A stretch of 64,000 nt of DNA from Pollutimonas nitritireducens (GCF_002849615.1 NZ_PDNV01000015.1:1-64000); one strand, 5' to 3'. Counted from the stretch's first letter, positions 24,852 to 34,585 are shown. The notes: a model not told the origin generated them from the letters alone. Program-made: numbers and translations.

Positions 24852-26033
24852 TCAGTGTGTCTCCGCACAAGGCGAGTGTAAGTGTAGGGCCAGTCGCCAC
24901 AAGGACGTGGTCTCGGCGCTGCGCGCCGCATGCAGGGGGTCGGAGGTATCCGCAGCCTTGGAATGTTCGGGCCGTGCATCCAGTCGGTCTACGACCCGCA
25001 GACCGGCGGTGCTGATGGCATCCAGCAGGAACTCGCGACTGCGCAGTCCCAGGTGTTCGGCCAGGTCTGACATAATCAGCCAACCCTCGCCGCTGGGGGT
25101 GAGGTGGCTGGACAGCCCGTTCAGGAACCCGAGCAACATCATGTTATCCGGGTCGTAAATGGCGCGTTCGATGGGAATGGTAGGCTTGGCCGGCAACCAT
25201 GGCGGGTTGCAGACGATCAGCCCGCTGCGACCCGGCGGAAACAGATTGACCTCCTCCACGGAAATGGAATCGTCCATGCCCAATAATGCGATGTTCTCAC
25301 GTGCACACGCCAGCGCCCGCGGGTCTTGGTCAGTGGCAATGACTTTGCGTACCCCGCGGTGGGCCAGCACGGCGGCCAGGACCCCGCTACCGGTTCCAAT
25401 GTCGAAGGCAAGGTCTCGCGTGGGCAGCGGTGCGCGTGCCACCAGGTCTATGTATTCGCCCCGATTGGGTGAGAAGACGCCATAGCCCACATGTATGCTG
25501 CGACCCAGCACAGGAACGGACACGCCTTTTTTCTTCCATTCATAGGCGCCGATAATTCCTTGCAAGGCCCTGAGGGGCAGCAGAAACGGTTCAGGCGTTT
25601 CGCCCAGGGCCGCAAAGCAGGCGTCGCGGACATTGGGTGCCCGGCGCAGCGCGATGCCGGCATCAGAGTCCAGTTCAATCAACAATTTGTTCAGCAATTG
25701 GCTACGTTGGGATTGGTGCAGCCGGTGTCGGTTGAAGGTGTCAATCGGCGACACGATGGCGTCGCGGCCGCGCACCGGCTTCTTTCGTTTGTCGACACGG
25801 CGCGTCAGCGCCTGCAGCAATTGCCTTGCATTCTGGAAGTCGCCTCGCCACAGCAAGGCCGTACCCTGGCTGATCAGGCGATAGGCCGCATCGGCGCTTA
25901 GCGTGTCGTCCGCAGTGATGATCCGTTTGGGTGGCGCACTGCTATTGTGTGCATACCATCGTGCCGAACGGGCTTGTTCATTTTCCGTCCACGTTACGTG
26001 GACGAGGTCGGCATTGAAGCGGGTGTCGGGCAT
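24852..26033 (-). CDS. Class I SAM-dependent methyltransferase (HemK/RsmC-like)
   Basis: A 393-residue protein. The C-terminal half carries a Rossmann methyltransferase fold with motif I FDIGTGSGVLAAVLAH, motif II VIATDQDPRAL and the catalytic IVCNPPWLPAK motif, typical of enzymes methylating exocyclic amines in nucleic acids or glutamine side chains. The N-terminal ~180 residues are basic and may recognise the substrate. The target (rRNA, protein or small molecule) cannot be decided. It heads the leftward trio with the TM2 and lipoate-ligase-like genes. Confidence 0.85.
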   Translation of the reverse strand: MPDTRFNADLVHVTWTENEQARSARWYAHNSSAPPKRIITADDTLSADAAYRLISQGTALLWRGDFQNARQLLQALTRRVDKRKKPVRGRDAIVSPIDTFNRHRLHQSQRSQLLNKLLIELDSDAGIALRRAPNVRDACFAALGETPEPFLLPLRALQGIIGAYEWKKKGVSVPVLGRSIHVGYGVFSPNRGEYIDLVARAPLPTRDLAFDIGTGSGVLAAVLAHRGVRKVIATDQDPRALACARENIALLGMDDSISVEEVNLFPPGRSGLIVCNPPWLPAKPTIPIERAIYDPDNMMLLGFLNGLSSHLTPSGEGWLIMSDLAEHLGLRSREFLLDAISTAGLRVVDRLDARPEHSKAADTSDPLHAARSAETTSLWRLALHLHSPCAETH

Positions 26034-26077
26034 GATTCGGCCATTTGTGGAATACCCTTATTGTAGGTCACCGGCGG

Positions 26078-27577
26078 TCAGGACATCGGCAGGCAGGTTT
26101 GGCGTACCGCATGCTCCCACCGTTCCATCAGCGCCTGTGCATCGGCCCGGGCCAGCTGGGGTTCAAAACGTCGCTCGACCCGCCACAAGGTAGAGAGATG
26201 TTCTTTGTCCTTGTAGACGCCGCTGGTCAGGCCGGCGAGATAGGCGGCGCCCAAGGCGGTGGTCTCTACCATGGTGGGGCGCAATACGGGGATGCCCAGC
26301 AGGTCGGCCTGGAATTGCATCAGCAAATCGTTCACGCAGGCACCGCCGTCCACACGCAGCTCTGCCAAAGGCTCGGATCCGGCAGCGACGGCGTCGCGGC
26401 TCATGGCTGACAGCAGGGCGGCACTTTGATACGCAATACTTTCCAGGGCCGCGCGGGCGATGTGCGCCATGGTGCTGCCGCGCGTAAGTCCGGTGATGGT
26501 GCCACGCGCGTCGGGCTTCCAGTACGGCGCGCCTAGCCCGGTAAACGCGGGCACCAGCATGACGCCGCCCGAATCCGGCACGCTTTGGGCAAGCTCTTCA
26601 ATTTCGCTGCTTCTCTTGACGGCGTTGAGTCCATCGCGCAGCCATTGAACCACGGCGCCCGCCACGAATACGCTGCCTTCCATGGCAAATTCGGGTTGAT
26701 TGCTGGTCTGGGCGGCGCTGGTGGTGACCAGGCCGTTCTGTGATGTTTGAAACTTGGTGCCGGTATGCATCAGCATGAAGCACCCTGTGCCATAGGTGTT
26801 TTTCGCCATGCCGGCAGTGAAGCAGGCCTGGCCGAACAAGGCGCTTTGCTGGTCGCCGGCTACACCGCAAATAGGAATGGGGTGCCCCAGGAGCTCGGCG
26901 TGTATGGCGCCAAATTCGGCAGCCGAGGGCAGGACTTGCGGCATGAGAGCGGGCTCGATATCCATGGCCTGCAGCAGTTCGTCGTCCCACTGGTTGTCGT
27001 GCACATTGAAAAGCATGGTGCGTGAGGCATTGCTGACGTCCGTGAGATGTTGCTGTCCCTTGGTCAGCTGCCAGATCAACCAGCTGTCAACCGTGCCAAA
27101 AGCCAGCTCGCCCCGACGGGCCTGCTCGCGCACGTCAGGCACATGGTCCAGTATCCATTTCAATTTGGTGCCCGAAAAATAGGCATCGACGCGTAATCCG
27201 GTTTTCTGAAGGATGGCACGATCCATCCCGCTTTCGCGCAGGGCCGCACAGGTCGGCTCGGCTCGTCTGTCCTGCCAGACGATGGCGTTGTACACCGGCC
27301 GACCCGTCTTACGATTCCACACCAGGGTGGTTTCGCGCTGGTTGGTAATGCCGATAGCGCGGATATCGGTGGCGGCCAGTCCAGCGTTGACGATGGCTTC
27401 GCGAGCGGTTTCCAACTGCGTTGCCCAGATTTCCATGGGATCGTGCTCGACCCAGCCTGGCTTCGGATAGAGCTGGGTGATCTCCTTTTGCGCCAGTGCC
27501 ACGATGCCTCCGGCTTCATCAAAGACAATGCTGCGTGTGCTGGAGGTTCCCTGGTCGAGTGCAAGTAGATAAGTCAT
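26078..27577 (-). CDS. glpK: Glycerol kinase
   Basis: A 499-residue FGGY-family kinase that converts glycerol to sn-glycerol 3-phosphate with ATP. The start [18 protein letters not shown] is diagnostic. Other landmarks are [50 protein letters not shown] and [13 protein letters not shown], the last being the family signature near the catalytic cleft. Full family length. It lies 33 bp downstream of glpR on the same strand, divergent from the glycerol transporter operon. The transporter imports, and this enzyme traps, glycerol. Confidence 0.97.
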   Translation of the reverse strand: MTYLLALDQGTSSTRSIVFDEAGGIVALAQKEITQLYPKPGWVEHDPMEIWATQLETAREAIVNAGLAATDIRAIGITNQRETTLVWNRKTGRPVYNAIVWQDRRAEPTCAALRESGMDRAILQKTGLRVDAYFSGTKLKWILDHVPDVREQARRGELAFGTVDSWLIWQLTKGQQHLTDVSNASRTMLFNVHDNQWDDELLQAMDIEPALMPQVLPSAAEFGAIHAELLGHPIPICGVAGDQQSALFGQACFTAGMAKNTYGTGCFMLMHTGTKFQTSQNGLVTTSAAQTSNQPEFAMEGSVFVAGAVVQWLRDGLNAVKRSSEIEELAQSVPDSGGVMLVPAFTGLGAPYWKPDARGTITGLTRGSTMAHIARAALESIAYQSAALLSAMSRDAVAAGSEPLAELRVDGGACVNDLLMQFQADLLGIPVLRPTMVETTALGAAYLAGLTSGVYKDKEHLSTLWRVERRFEPQLARADAQALMERWEHAVRQTCLPMS

Positions 27578-27610
27578 GGCGGGTCGCTAGAAGGAGTAGG
27601 ATGGTTTTTA

Positions 27611-28375
27611 TCAGAGTGCGATATCGCATCGGACTTGCGCGCGAGCCAGCAGCTCCGGAAATGGTTCCGGGGGGACGTCGTCGGTAAAGAGTCGGTCGAT
27701 CTGGCCCAGATGGGCGACCCGTACCATGGCAAGACGGTTGAACTTGCTGGCATCGGCCGCCAGCCAGACCTCGCGCGCGTTCGCAATGATAGCCTGGGAT
27801 ACCTTTACTTCACGATAGTCGAAATCGCGCAAGGACCCGTCCGCCTCGATGCCCGATATGCCGATCAGCGCGATATCGACTTTGAACTGGTGGATGAAAT
27901 CGACTGTAGCCTCGCCGACGATACCCTGGTCGCGCGCCCGCACCACGCCGCCGGCCACGATGACCTCACTGTTCTGATTTCGGCTTAGTATGGCGGCAAC
28001 ATTGATGTTGTTGGTGATGACGCGCAACCCGGTGTGCTGCATCAGGGCCTTGGCAATGGCCTCGGTCGTGGTGCCGATATTGATAAGCAGCGAGCAGTCG
28101 TTCGGTACGGCTTGCGCAACTGCCTGGGCAATTCGGCGTTTGCCCTCCGCATGCAAATTCTCGCGTTGATGATGGGCAATATTTTCGATTGTGGAGTCAG
28201 GCAGCCGCGCACCGCCATGAAAGCGGGCCAGCAGCCCAGCTTCCGAGAGTCGGTGCACATCACGGCGTACCGTCTGTACGCTGACGTCCAGATGGGCTGC
28301 CAACTCGTCGACCGTACTGGAATGATGCTTTTGCACATGCTGCATCAGTTTCAATTGGCGTGGGTTCGGATTCAT
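27611..28375 (-). CDS. glpR: GlpR, DeoR-family glycerol regulon repressor
   Basis: A 254-residue repressor. The N-terminal DeoR helix-turn-helix (residues 5-60) contains STVDELAAHLDVSVQTVRRDV. The C-terminal sugar-phosphate-sensing domain (about 75-235) has the INIGTTTEAIAKAL phosphate-binding loop. In known systems glycerol 3-phosphate relieves repression. ATG 28375 is chosen over the upstream TTG 28393. The location between glpK and the divergent glpSTPQUV-glpD operon argues that it controls both from the shared intergenic region. Confidence 0.93.
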   Translation of the reverse strand: MNPNPRQLKLMQHVQKHHSSTVDELAAHLDVSVQTVRRDVHRLSEAGLLARFHGGARLPDSTIENIAHHQRENLHAEGKRRIAQAVAQAVPNDCSLLINIGTTTEAIAKALMQHTGLRVITNNINVAAILSRNQNSEVIVAGGVVRARDQGIVGEATVDFIHQFKVDIALIGISGIEADGSLRDFDYREVKVSQAIIANAREVWLAADASKFNRLAMVRVAHLGQIDRLFTDDVPPEPFPELLARAQVRCDIAL

Positions 28376-28511
28376 GTTTCTGATCGGGGACAAAACAGAA
28401 ACGACTGTACATCGAAAGAAAAGGAACCGACCCTAGGGTTTTCATCTAGGGATAATAGTCAATAAACGAACAATAATGCGCAGAATAGAACAAGTACAGC
28501 GAGATAAGACC
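28376..28511. promoter_or_regulatory. Divergent glpR / glpS control region
   Basis: The 136 bp contain CCCTAGGG and, seven bases later, CTAGGG (28431-28452), then GGATAATAG, which could supply a -10 for glpS. AAACGAACAA (about 28464) resembles half of an enterobacterial GlpR operator. No full operator can be assigned by eye. Confidence 0.4.
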
Positions 28512-29615
28512 ATGCAGTTGGCGCTAGACGGCATCAGCAAGAAAATGGGAAGCGAAACTTGGCTTTATGAAATGAGCCTGCGTCCGCGAGCCGGTGCAGT
28601 GACTGTGTTGCTGGGCGCGACCCTGGCCGGCAAGACCAGCCTCATGCGGATCATGGCGGGACTCGACGCGCCCAGCGCTGGCAAGGTGCTGGTGGACGAT
28701 TACGATGTAACAGGCAAGTCGGTACGCCATCGCAATGTTGCCATGGTTTACCAGCAATTCATCAATTACCCTTCGTTCACGGTCGCGCAAAATATTGCAT
28801 CGCCGCTCAAATTGCGTGGTGAGAAAAACATTGCGGCACAGGTGCAGACGCTGGCCGACAAGTTGCACATCGGCATGTTCCTCGACCGCTTGCCAGCCGA
28901 GCTTTCCGGAGGACAGCAGCAGCGCGTGGCGCTGGCACGGGCCTTGGCAAAGAATGCTCCGCTCATGCTGCTGGACGAGCCTCTGGTCAATCTTGATTAC
29001 AAGCTGCGCGAAGAGTTGCGCGAAGAACTCGGTTCATTGTTCGCATCGCGCGATTCGACGATAGTCTATGCCACGACGGAACCGGGCGAAGCCTTGCTGC
29101 TGGGCGGTTATACCGCAGTGCTCGATCGCGGCGAATTGCTGCAATACGGGCCTGCCACCGACGTGTTCAATTTTCCGAGTTCGGTCCGGGTCGCGCGTGC
29201 GTTCAGCGATCCGCCCATGAACTTCGTAAAGGCGTTGCGGACCGGTGCAGGCGTACAGCTTCCCTCCGGAGAGGTACTGTCGTTACCTTTGCCTGAAAGC
29301 GTCACGGGCGGGGCCTATCCCGGCGGGGCCTATCCCGGCGGGGCTGATATCACGGTAGGTTTGCGCGCCAGTGCCTTGCGCCTGCAGGCACGTGAAGGTG
29401 ACATTGCTTTGCACGGCAACGTCCAGTTGGCCGAGATTTCGGGATCCGATACCTTCGTGCACATGACGTCCGACATCGGCGATGTGGTGGCGCAGGTCAC
29501 CGGCGTTCATCACTTCGATATCAATGCGCCGTTGGTGTTGTACTTCACCCCGGCCATGGCCTTCGTCTTCGATGCGGCCGATAGTCTGCTGTATGCACCG
29601 AAAAGGAAGCATTGA
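28512..29615 (+). CDS. glpS: GlpS, ATP-binding subunit of the glycerol ABC importer
   Basis: A 367-residue sugar-type ABC ATPase. Walker A is GATLAGKTS, the Q-loop MVYQQF, the signature a perfect LSGGQQQR and Walker B LMLLDEPL. The switch region reads YATTEPGEAL where other family members have YVTHDQxEAL, so the H-loop histidine is missing. A TOBE-like C-terminal domain (about 240-365) contains a GGAYP repeat. It matches GlpS of the rhizobial glycerol transporter GlpSTPQUV. ATG 28512 removes a 12-residue extension without similarity. First gene of the operon. Confidence 0.9.
   Translation: MQLALDGISKKMGSETWLYEMSLRPRAGAVTVLLGATLAGKTSLMRIMAGLDAPSAGKVLVDDYDVTGKSVRHRNVAMVYQQFINYPSFTVAQNIASPLKLRGEKNIAAQVQTLADKLHIGMFLDRLPAELSGGQQQRVALARALAKNAPLMLLDEPLVNLDYKLREELREELGSLFASRDSTIVYATTEPGEALLLGGYTAVLDRGELLQYGPATDVFNFPSSVRVARAFSDPPMNFVKALRTGAGVQLPSGEVLSLPLPESVTGGAYPGGAYPGGADITVGLRASALRLQAREGDIALHGNVQLAEISGSDTFVHMTSDIGDVVAQVTGVHHFDINAPLVLYFTPAMAFVFDAADSLLYAPKRKH
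29307..29345 (+). repeat. 15-bp tandem repeat inside glpS
   Basis: The unit GGCGGGGCCTATCCC occurs twice exactly (29307-29321, 29322-29336), then partially (29337-29344). It is in frame and encodes GGAYP GGAYP GGA in the linker of the TOBE-like domain. The copy number could vary by slippage without breaking the frame. Confidence 0.9.
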
Positions 29616-29616
29616 T

Positions 29617-30693
29617 ATGGCACGCATTGAACTGGACCTGTCTCATTCCTATCTGGAACATCCGAAAAGCGACGAGGACTACGCCTTGCTGCCAATGATG
29701 ATGACATTTCGCGACGGCGGGGCGTATGCTTTGCTTGGACCCTCGGGGTGTGGCAAGACCACCATGCTCAATATCATTTCTGGATTGCTCAAACCCTCGC
29801 ACGGAACGGTACACTTCGACGGCGTCGACAAGACGGGCGCCACGCCGCAGGCGCGCAATATCGCGCAGGTGTTCCAGTTCCCGGTGGTTTACGACACCAT
29901 GACGGTGGGCGAGAATCTTGCATTTCCCCTGCGCAACCGCAATATGCCGGCGGCGCAGATCAAAGCCCGCGTCGGCCAGATCTCGGAAATGCTCGAATTG
30001 AATCATCAACTCGACCAGCGCGCCGCAGGGCTTTCAGCCGATGCCAAACAGAAGATCTCCCTGGGGCGAGGCCTGGTGAGGTCTGACGTGTCGGCGGTCT
30101 TGTTCGACGAACCGCTTACCGTTATTGACCCCCAGCTGAAGTGGCAATTGCGTCGCAAGCTCAAGCAGATACACCACGAGCTGAAACTAACGCTTATCTA
30201 TGTCACCCATGATCAGGTTGAGGCGTTGACCTTTGCCGAACAGATCATGGTTATGTCACGCGGCAAGGTTGTGCAGGTCGGCACACCTGAAGATCTGTTC
30301 GAACGACCTGCCCATACCTTCGTAGGCCATTTCATCGGTTCGCCCGGCATGAATATCCTGCCCATCGAATCGGTCGATGGCGTGGTCAGGCTGGACGGGC
30401 AGTCAGTGCCGATGCCGGCCGGCATCGCACCCGCCCGTGGCCATATCAAATTGGGCATACGCCCCGAATATACGCAGTTGGCCGAGCCCGGCAAGCCGGG
30501 CGTCTTTACGGCTGTGGTCGAGAAGGTCCAGGACGTTGGTACGTACCAGTTGCTGACCGCGCGCGTGGGCTCGCATCTTGTACGCGCACGGCTGGATCTG
30601 GAACACGATCTTCCCAAGCCCGGCGCGCCGACGGGATTGGCGCTGCTGGACAGGCACTCCTGCTTTTATCGCGACGAGGAGCTGATTACATGA
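29617..30693 (+). CDS. glpT: GlpT, second ATP-binding subunit of the glycerol ABC importer
   Basis: A 358-residue ABC ATPase, unrelated to the E. coli glycerol-3-phosphate antiporter of the same name. Walker A GPSGCGKTT, Q-loop QVFQF, Walker B AVLFDEPL and the H-loop YVTHDQVEAL are intact, but the signature motif reads LSADAKQKIS instead of LSGGQ. A TOBE-like domain occupies the last 110 residues. ATG 29617 follows AGGAAG and lies 1 bp after the glpS stop; its own stop overlaps the glpP start (ATGA). Predicted partner of GlpS in an asymmetric ATPase pair. Confidence 0.9.
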   Translation: MARIELDLSHSYLEHPKSDEDYALLPMMMTFRDGGAYALLGPSGCGKTTMLNIISGLLKPSHGTVHFDGVDKTGATPQARNIAQVFQFPVVYDTMTVGENLAFPLRNRNMPAAQIKARVGQISEMLELNHQLDQRAAGLSADAKQKISLGRGLVRSDVSAVLFDEPLTVIDPQLKWQLRRKLKQIHHELKLTLIYVTHDQVEALTFAEQIMVMSRGKVVQVGTPEDLFERPAHTFVGHFIGSPGMNILPIESVDGVVRLDGQSVPMPAGIAPARGHIKLGIRPEYTQLAEPGKPGVFTAVVEKVQDVGTYQLLTARVGSHLVRARLDLEHDLPKPGAPTGLALLDRHSCFYRDEELIT

Positions 30694-31583
30694 GCGTTTC
30701 GACTAAACCCGTGAACCAGAAAGCCTGGTGGCTGATAGTGCCGGTCGTGGTGTGTGTGGCGTTTTCCGCCATATTGCCGCTCATGACCGTCGTAAATTAT
30801 TCGGTGCAGGATGTCATATCCCCGACGCGGGCTGTGTTCGTGGGCACCGAGTGGTTTACTGCGGTCATGCGGGACCAGGACCTGCACGGGGCGTTGCTGC
30901 GGCAACTGGTGTTTTCGTTCTCTGTGCTCGCCATAGAGATACCCTTGGGCATCATGCTTGCCCTGGCCATGCCCGCCACCGGCTGGAAGTCGTCCGCCGT
31001 GCTCGTGCTGATTGCCTTGTCGCTGCTTATTCCATGGAATGTTGTCGGCACGATCTGGCAGATATTCGGACGCCCCGACATTGGCCTGATGGGTCACGCC
31101 CTGCGGTCGATGGGCATCGAATTCAGCTACGCCAGCAACCCGACACACGCCTGGCTAACCGTACTGTTGATGGATGTATGGCATTGGACACCGCTGGTTG
31201 CCTTGCTGGCGTTCGCGGGCTTGCGATCCATTCCCGACGCATATTACCAGGCAGCCAGCATTGACGGCGCCAGCAAGTTTTCGATCTTTCGCTATATACA
31301 GTTGCCCAAGATGCGCGGGGTGCTGATGGTTGCGGTATTGCTCAGGTTCATGGACAGCTTCATGATCTATACCGAGCCCTTTGTACTGACCGGCGGCGGC
31401 CCCGGCGATGCCACCACTTTCCTTAGCCAGTATCTGACGCAGAAGGCGGTCGGGCAATTCGATGTGGGTCCGGCGGCGGCATTCTCGCTGATCTATTTCC
31501 TGATCATCCTGTTGCTGTGTTTCATCCTGTACAGCTGGATGCTCCGCGTGGGAACACAAGACAAGGAGCCCGGTCATGAATGA
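30690..31583 (+). CDS. glpP: GlpP, permease subunit of the glycerol ABC importer
   Basis: A 297-residue permease with six hydrophobic helices (first at about residues 12-35). The cytoplasmic EAA loop of binding-protein-dependent permeases reads AYYQAASIDGASKFSIF (about 185-201), with the conserved Gly that docks to the ATPase. It overlaps glpT by 4 bp and glpQ by 8 bp, which points to tight translational coupling. The assignment follows gene order and the MalF/UgpA-like fold. Confidence 0.9.
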   Translation: MSVSTKPVNQKAWWLIVPVVVCVAFSAILPLMTVVNYSVQDVISPTRAVFVGTEWFTAVMRDQDLHGALLRQLVFSFSVLAIEIPLGIMLALAMPATGWKSSAVLVLIALSLLIPWNVVGTIWQIFGRPDIGLMGHALRSMGIEFSYASNPTHAWLTVLLMDVWHWTPLVALLAFAGLRSIPDAYYQAASIDGASKFSIFRYIQLPKMRGVLMVAVLLRFMDSFMIYTEPFVLTGGGPGDATTFLSQYLTQKAVGQFDVGPAAAFSLIYFLIILLLCFILYSWMLRVGTQDKEPGHE

Positions 31584-32391
31584 CAGCAGGCGCTTTCGCA
31601 AGCGCAGCATCTTCCTGGTTCTGTACCTGATATTTGCCATGTTGCCCATCTACTGGATGATCAACATGAGCTTCAAGACCAATCAGGGCATCTTGTCCAG
31701 CTTCGCGCTATGGCCCACAACGTTCACATGGGACAACTATAAAACTATCTTCACTGACCGCTCGTGGTATAGCGGATATATCAACAGCCTGATTTATGTG
31801 GTGCTCAACACGGTTATCTCCGTTACCGTGGCGCTGCCCGCTGCCTATGCGTTTTCACGCTACCGCTTCCTTGGCGACAAGCATGTGTTTTTCTGGCTGT
31901 TGACCAATCGCATGACGCCCCCGGCCGTATTTCTCTTGCCATTTTTTCAGCTGTACTCGACCTTGGGCCTGATGGACACGTATTGGGCGGTGGCCCTGGC
32001 ACACCTGGTGTTCAACGTGCCGCTGGCGGTATGGATACTGGAGGGTTTCATGAGCGGGATCCCCCGTGAAATCGACGAAACCGCTTATATCGACGGCTAT
32101 GGCTTCCCGCGTTTCTTTCTTACCATCTTTTTGCCGCTCATCAAGGCCGGCGTCGGCGTGGCAGCGTTTTTCTGTTTCATGTTCAGCTGGGTCGAGCTGC
32201 TGCTGGCTCGCACGCTGACCAGCGTGCATGCCAAGCCTATTGTTGCCACCATGACGCGGACGGTCTCGGCATCCGGCATGGACTGGGCCACTCTGGCGGC
32301 AGCGGGAACCCTCACCATTATTCCGGGCGCCATCGTGATCTGGTTCGTCCGGCACTACATTGCAAAGGGCTTTGCAATGGGACGCGTGTAA
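31576..32391 (+). CDS. glpQ: GlpQ, permease subunit of the glycerol ABC importer
   Basis: A 271-residue MalG/UgpE-like permease with six helices. The EAA loop reads EIDETAYIDGYGFPRFF (about 173-189). It forms the second half of the translocation pore with GlpP. The name follows the rhizobial transporter and has nothing to do with the periplasmic phosphodiesterase GlpQ of enterobacteria. The C-terminal KGFAMGRV is typical of this permease class. Confidence 0.9.
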   Translation: MNDSRRFRKRSIFLVLYLIFAMLPIYWMINMSFKTNQGILSSFALWPTTFTWDNYKTIFTDRSWYSGYINSLIYVVLNTVISVTVALPAAYAFSRYRFLGDKHVFFWLLTNRMTPPAVFLLPFFQLYSTLGLMDTYWAVALAHLVFNVPLAVWILEGFMSGIPREIDETAYIDGYGFPRFFLTIFLPLIKAGVGVAAFFCFMFSWVELLLARTLTSVHAKPIVATMTRTVSASGMDWATLAAAGTLTIIPGAIVIWFVRHYIAKGFAMGRV

Positions 32392-32401
32392 AGGAAGCGC
32401 C

Positions 32402-32710
32402 ATGCTGGATTGGATGGTCTGGACCGTACCCACTGCCGTATTTTTCATTTGCATAGCACTGATGCTTGTGGGCATGACGCTGTGGGAAATAAAGCAGCCC
32501 ACCACCGTGCGCAAAGGCTTCCTGCCCATGGCGACCACGCGCGGCGACCGCCTGTTCATGGGTTTGCTACTTGCCGCGTACATCAATTTGGGTTTCCTGG
32601 GACTGAGCGGCAAGCTGGCTCACTGGCTTGGGCTTTCCCAGGAACCCTCTGTCTGGATCAGTTTCGTGGTGTCCATGCTGGTTCTCGCGCTGGTCATGCG
32701 CAAGGGATAA
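32402..32710 (+). CDS. glpU: GlpU, small DUF2160 membrane protein of the glycerol transporter
   Basis: A 102-residue protein with three hydrophobic helices (about 8-28, 49-70 and 83-99) and the DUF2160 pattern MTLWEIKQPT followed by RKGFLPMATTRGDRLFMG. DUF2160 proteins occur almost only beside GlpSTPQ-type glycerol transporters, where they are thought to be accessory membrane subunits. ATG 32402 has AAGGAAG upstream, 10 bp after glpQ. Confidence 0.88.
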   Translation: MLDWMVWTVPTAVFFICIALMLVGMTLWEIKQPTTVRKGFLPMATTRGDRLFMGLLLAAYINLGFLGLSGKLAHWLGLSQEPSVWISFVVSMLVLALVMRKG

Positions 32711-32805
32711 CGTTTATTTGTGGTTGCGCGCGGTTTTCTTATCCCCCGGATCAGCGCGGCAGGGCAATGGAATGAGCGGGGACATGATCCATCAAGGAGA
32801 CGATA

Positions 32806-34536
32806 ATGTTATTTCACCGTACCGCACTGGCATTCGCCGTAACCTGCCTGCTTTCCGGCCAGGCGTATGCAGGCGAAGCCGAAGCCCAGAAGTGGGTAGA
32901 TAACGAGTTCCAGCCATCGACGCTGTCCAAGGATCAGCAAATGGCCGAAATGAAGTGGTTCATCGACGCTGCAGCGAAATTGAAGGAGCAGGGCGTCAAC
33001 GAAATATCGGTCGTATCTGAAACGATTACGACGCATGAATACGAAGCCAAGACGCTGGCTAGGGCGTTTGCGGAAATCACCGGTATCAGAGTGAACCACG
33101 ATCTCATCCAGGAGGGCGATGTTGTCGAGAAATTGCAGACATCCATGCAATCCGGCAGGTCCATCTACGATGGGTGGATTTCGGACTCCGACCTGATAGG
33201 AACACACTACCGTTATGGCGAAATGCTGTCGCTTACGGATTACATGAATGGCGAGGGCAAGCAGTGGACAAATCCTCAACTGGATATCAAGGATTTTATT
33301 GGCACTTCATTCACCACCGCGCCCGACGACAAGCTTTATCAACTTCCCGATCAACAGTTTGCAAACCTTTATTGGTTCCGTGCGGATCTGTTTGCGCGGC
33401 AAGACTTGAGAGACCAGTTCAAGGCCAAGTACGGCTACGACCTTGGCGTACCCGTCAACTGGACCGCTTACGAAGACATCGCCAGCTTCTTCACCAACGA
33501 TGTCAAGACAATCGATGGTCAACCTATATATGGACATATGGACTACGGCAAGAAGGATCCATCGCTGGGATGGCGCTTCACGGATGCCTGGCTGTCCATG
33601 GCCGGCACTGCCGACAAGGGAACGCCCAATGGAATGCCTGTCGACGAATGGGGCATACGCGTTGCGGACGACAAATGCACGCCAGTGGGCGCTTCCGTAT
33701 CGCGGGGCGGTGCCACCAATTCGCCCGCCGCCGTCTACGCCCTGACCAAATACATCGATTGGATGAAAAAGTACGCACCCAAACAGGCGCAAGGCATGAC
33801 GTTCAGCGAATCGGGCCCGGTCCCGGCACAAGGCCAGATTGCCCAACAGATCTTCTGGTATACGGCCTTCACCGCTGACATGACCAAGAAAGGCCTTCCC
33901 GTGGTCAACGAAGACGGTACGCCAAAATGGCGCATGGCCCCCGCACCTCATGGTCCTTACTGGAAGGATGGCATGCAGAATGGTTACCAGGATGTCGGTT
34001 CCTGGAGTTTCTTCAAGAATCATGATCCGAAGAAAATTGCCGGGGCCTGGTTGTACGCGCAGTTCGTGACAGCCAAAACCACGTCGCTGAAGAAATCCAT
34101 CGTGGGGCTGACCTTTATTCGCGATAGCGATATTCACAGCGAGTACTTTACGAAGAATGCCGACAAGTATGGCGGCCTCATCGAGTTTTATCGCAGTCCG
34201 GCGCGGGTCGCATGGACGCCCACTGGAACCAACGTACCCGATTACCCCAAGCTTGCCCAGCTATGGTGGAAAAATGTGGCCACGGCCATCACCGGCGAAA
34301 CCACGCCTCAACAAGCCATGGATACCCTGGCAACAGAAATGGATGCTGTCATGGCCAGGCTGGAGCGGGCGGGTATGAGCCAATGCGCGCCAAAGCTGAA
34401 CCCCAAGAGCGATCCGGAAAAATGGCTGAGCGACAAGCAGGCGCCATGGAAAAAGCTGGCTAACGAAAGCCCCAAAGGTGAAACCGTTGCCTACGACGCC
34501 TTGCTGAGTGCATGGAAGGAAGGTCGGGTACGCTGA
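32806..34536 (+). CDS. glpV: GlpV, glycerol-binding periplasmic protein
   Basis: A 576-residue extracellular solute-binding protein. The signal peptide (MLFHRTALAFAVTCLLSGQAYA, cut near residue 22) is followed by a long family-1-type binding protein with two lobes, starting EAEAQKWVDNEFQPSTLS. It is larger than usual sugar-binding proteins, as in rhizobial GlpV. AAGGAGA precedes the ATG. It should deliver glycerol to GlpPQ in the periplasm. The 95-bp gap after glpU holds no promoter that I can call. Confidence 0.92.
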   Translation: MLFHRTALAFAVTCLLSGQAYAGEAEAQKWVDNEFQPSTLSKDQQMAEMKWFIDAAAKLKEQGVNEISVVSETITTHEYEAKTLARAFAEITGIRVNHDLIQEGDVVEKLQTSMQSGRSIYDGWISDSDLIGTHYRYGEMLSLTDYMNGEGKQWTNPQLDIKDFIGTSFTTAPDDKLYQLPDQQFANLYWFRADLFARQDLRDQFKAKYGYDLGVPVNWTAYEDIASFFTNDVKTIDGQPIYGHMDYGKKDPSLGWRFTDAWLSMAGTADKGTPNGMPVDEWGIRVADDKCTPVGASVSRGGATNSPAAVYALTKYIDWMKKYAPKQAQGMTFSESGPVPAQGQIAQQIFWYTAFTADMTKKGLPVVNEDGTPKWRMAPAPHGPYWKDGMQNGYQDVGSWSFFKNHDPKKIAGAWLYAQFVTAKTTSLKKSIVGLTFIRDSDIHSEYFTKNADKYGGLIEFYRSPARVAWTPTGTNVPDYPKLAQLWWKNVATAITGETTPQQAMDTLATEMDAVMARLERAGMSQCAPKLNPKSDPEKWLSDKQAPWKKLANESPKGETVAYDALLSAWKEGRVR

Positions 34537-34585
34537 CGCCGGTGTTCTACACTTAGGCTGCCCCGTATTATTTGGTTTCGCTTAT

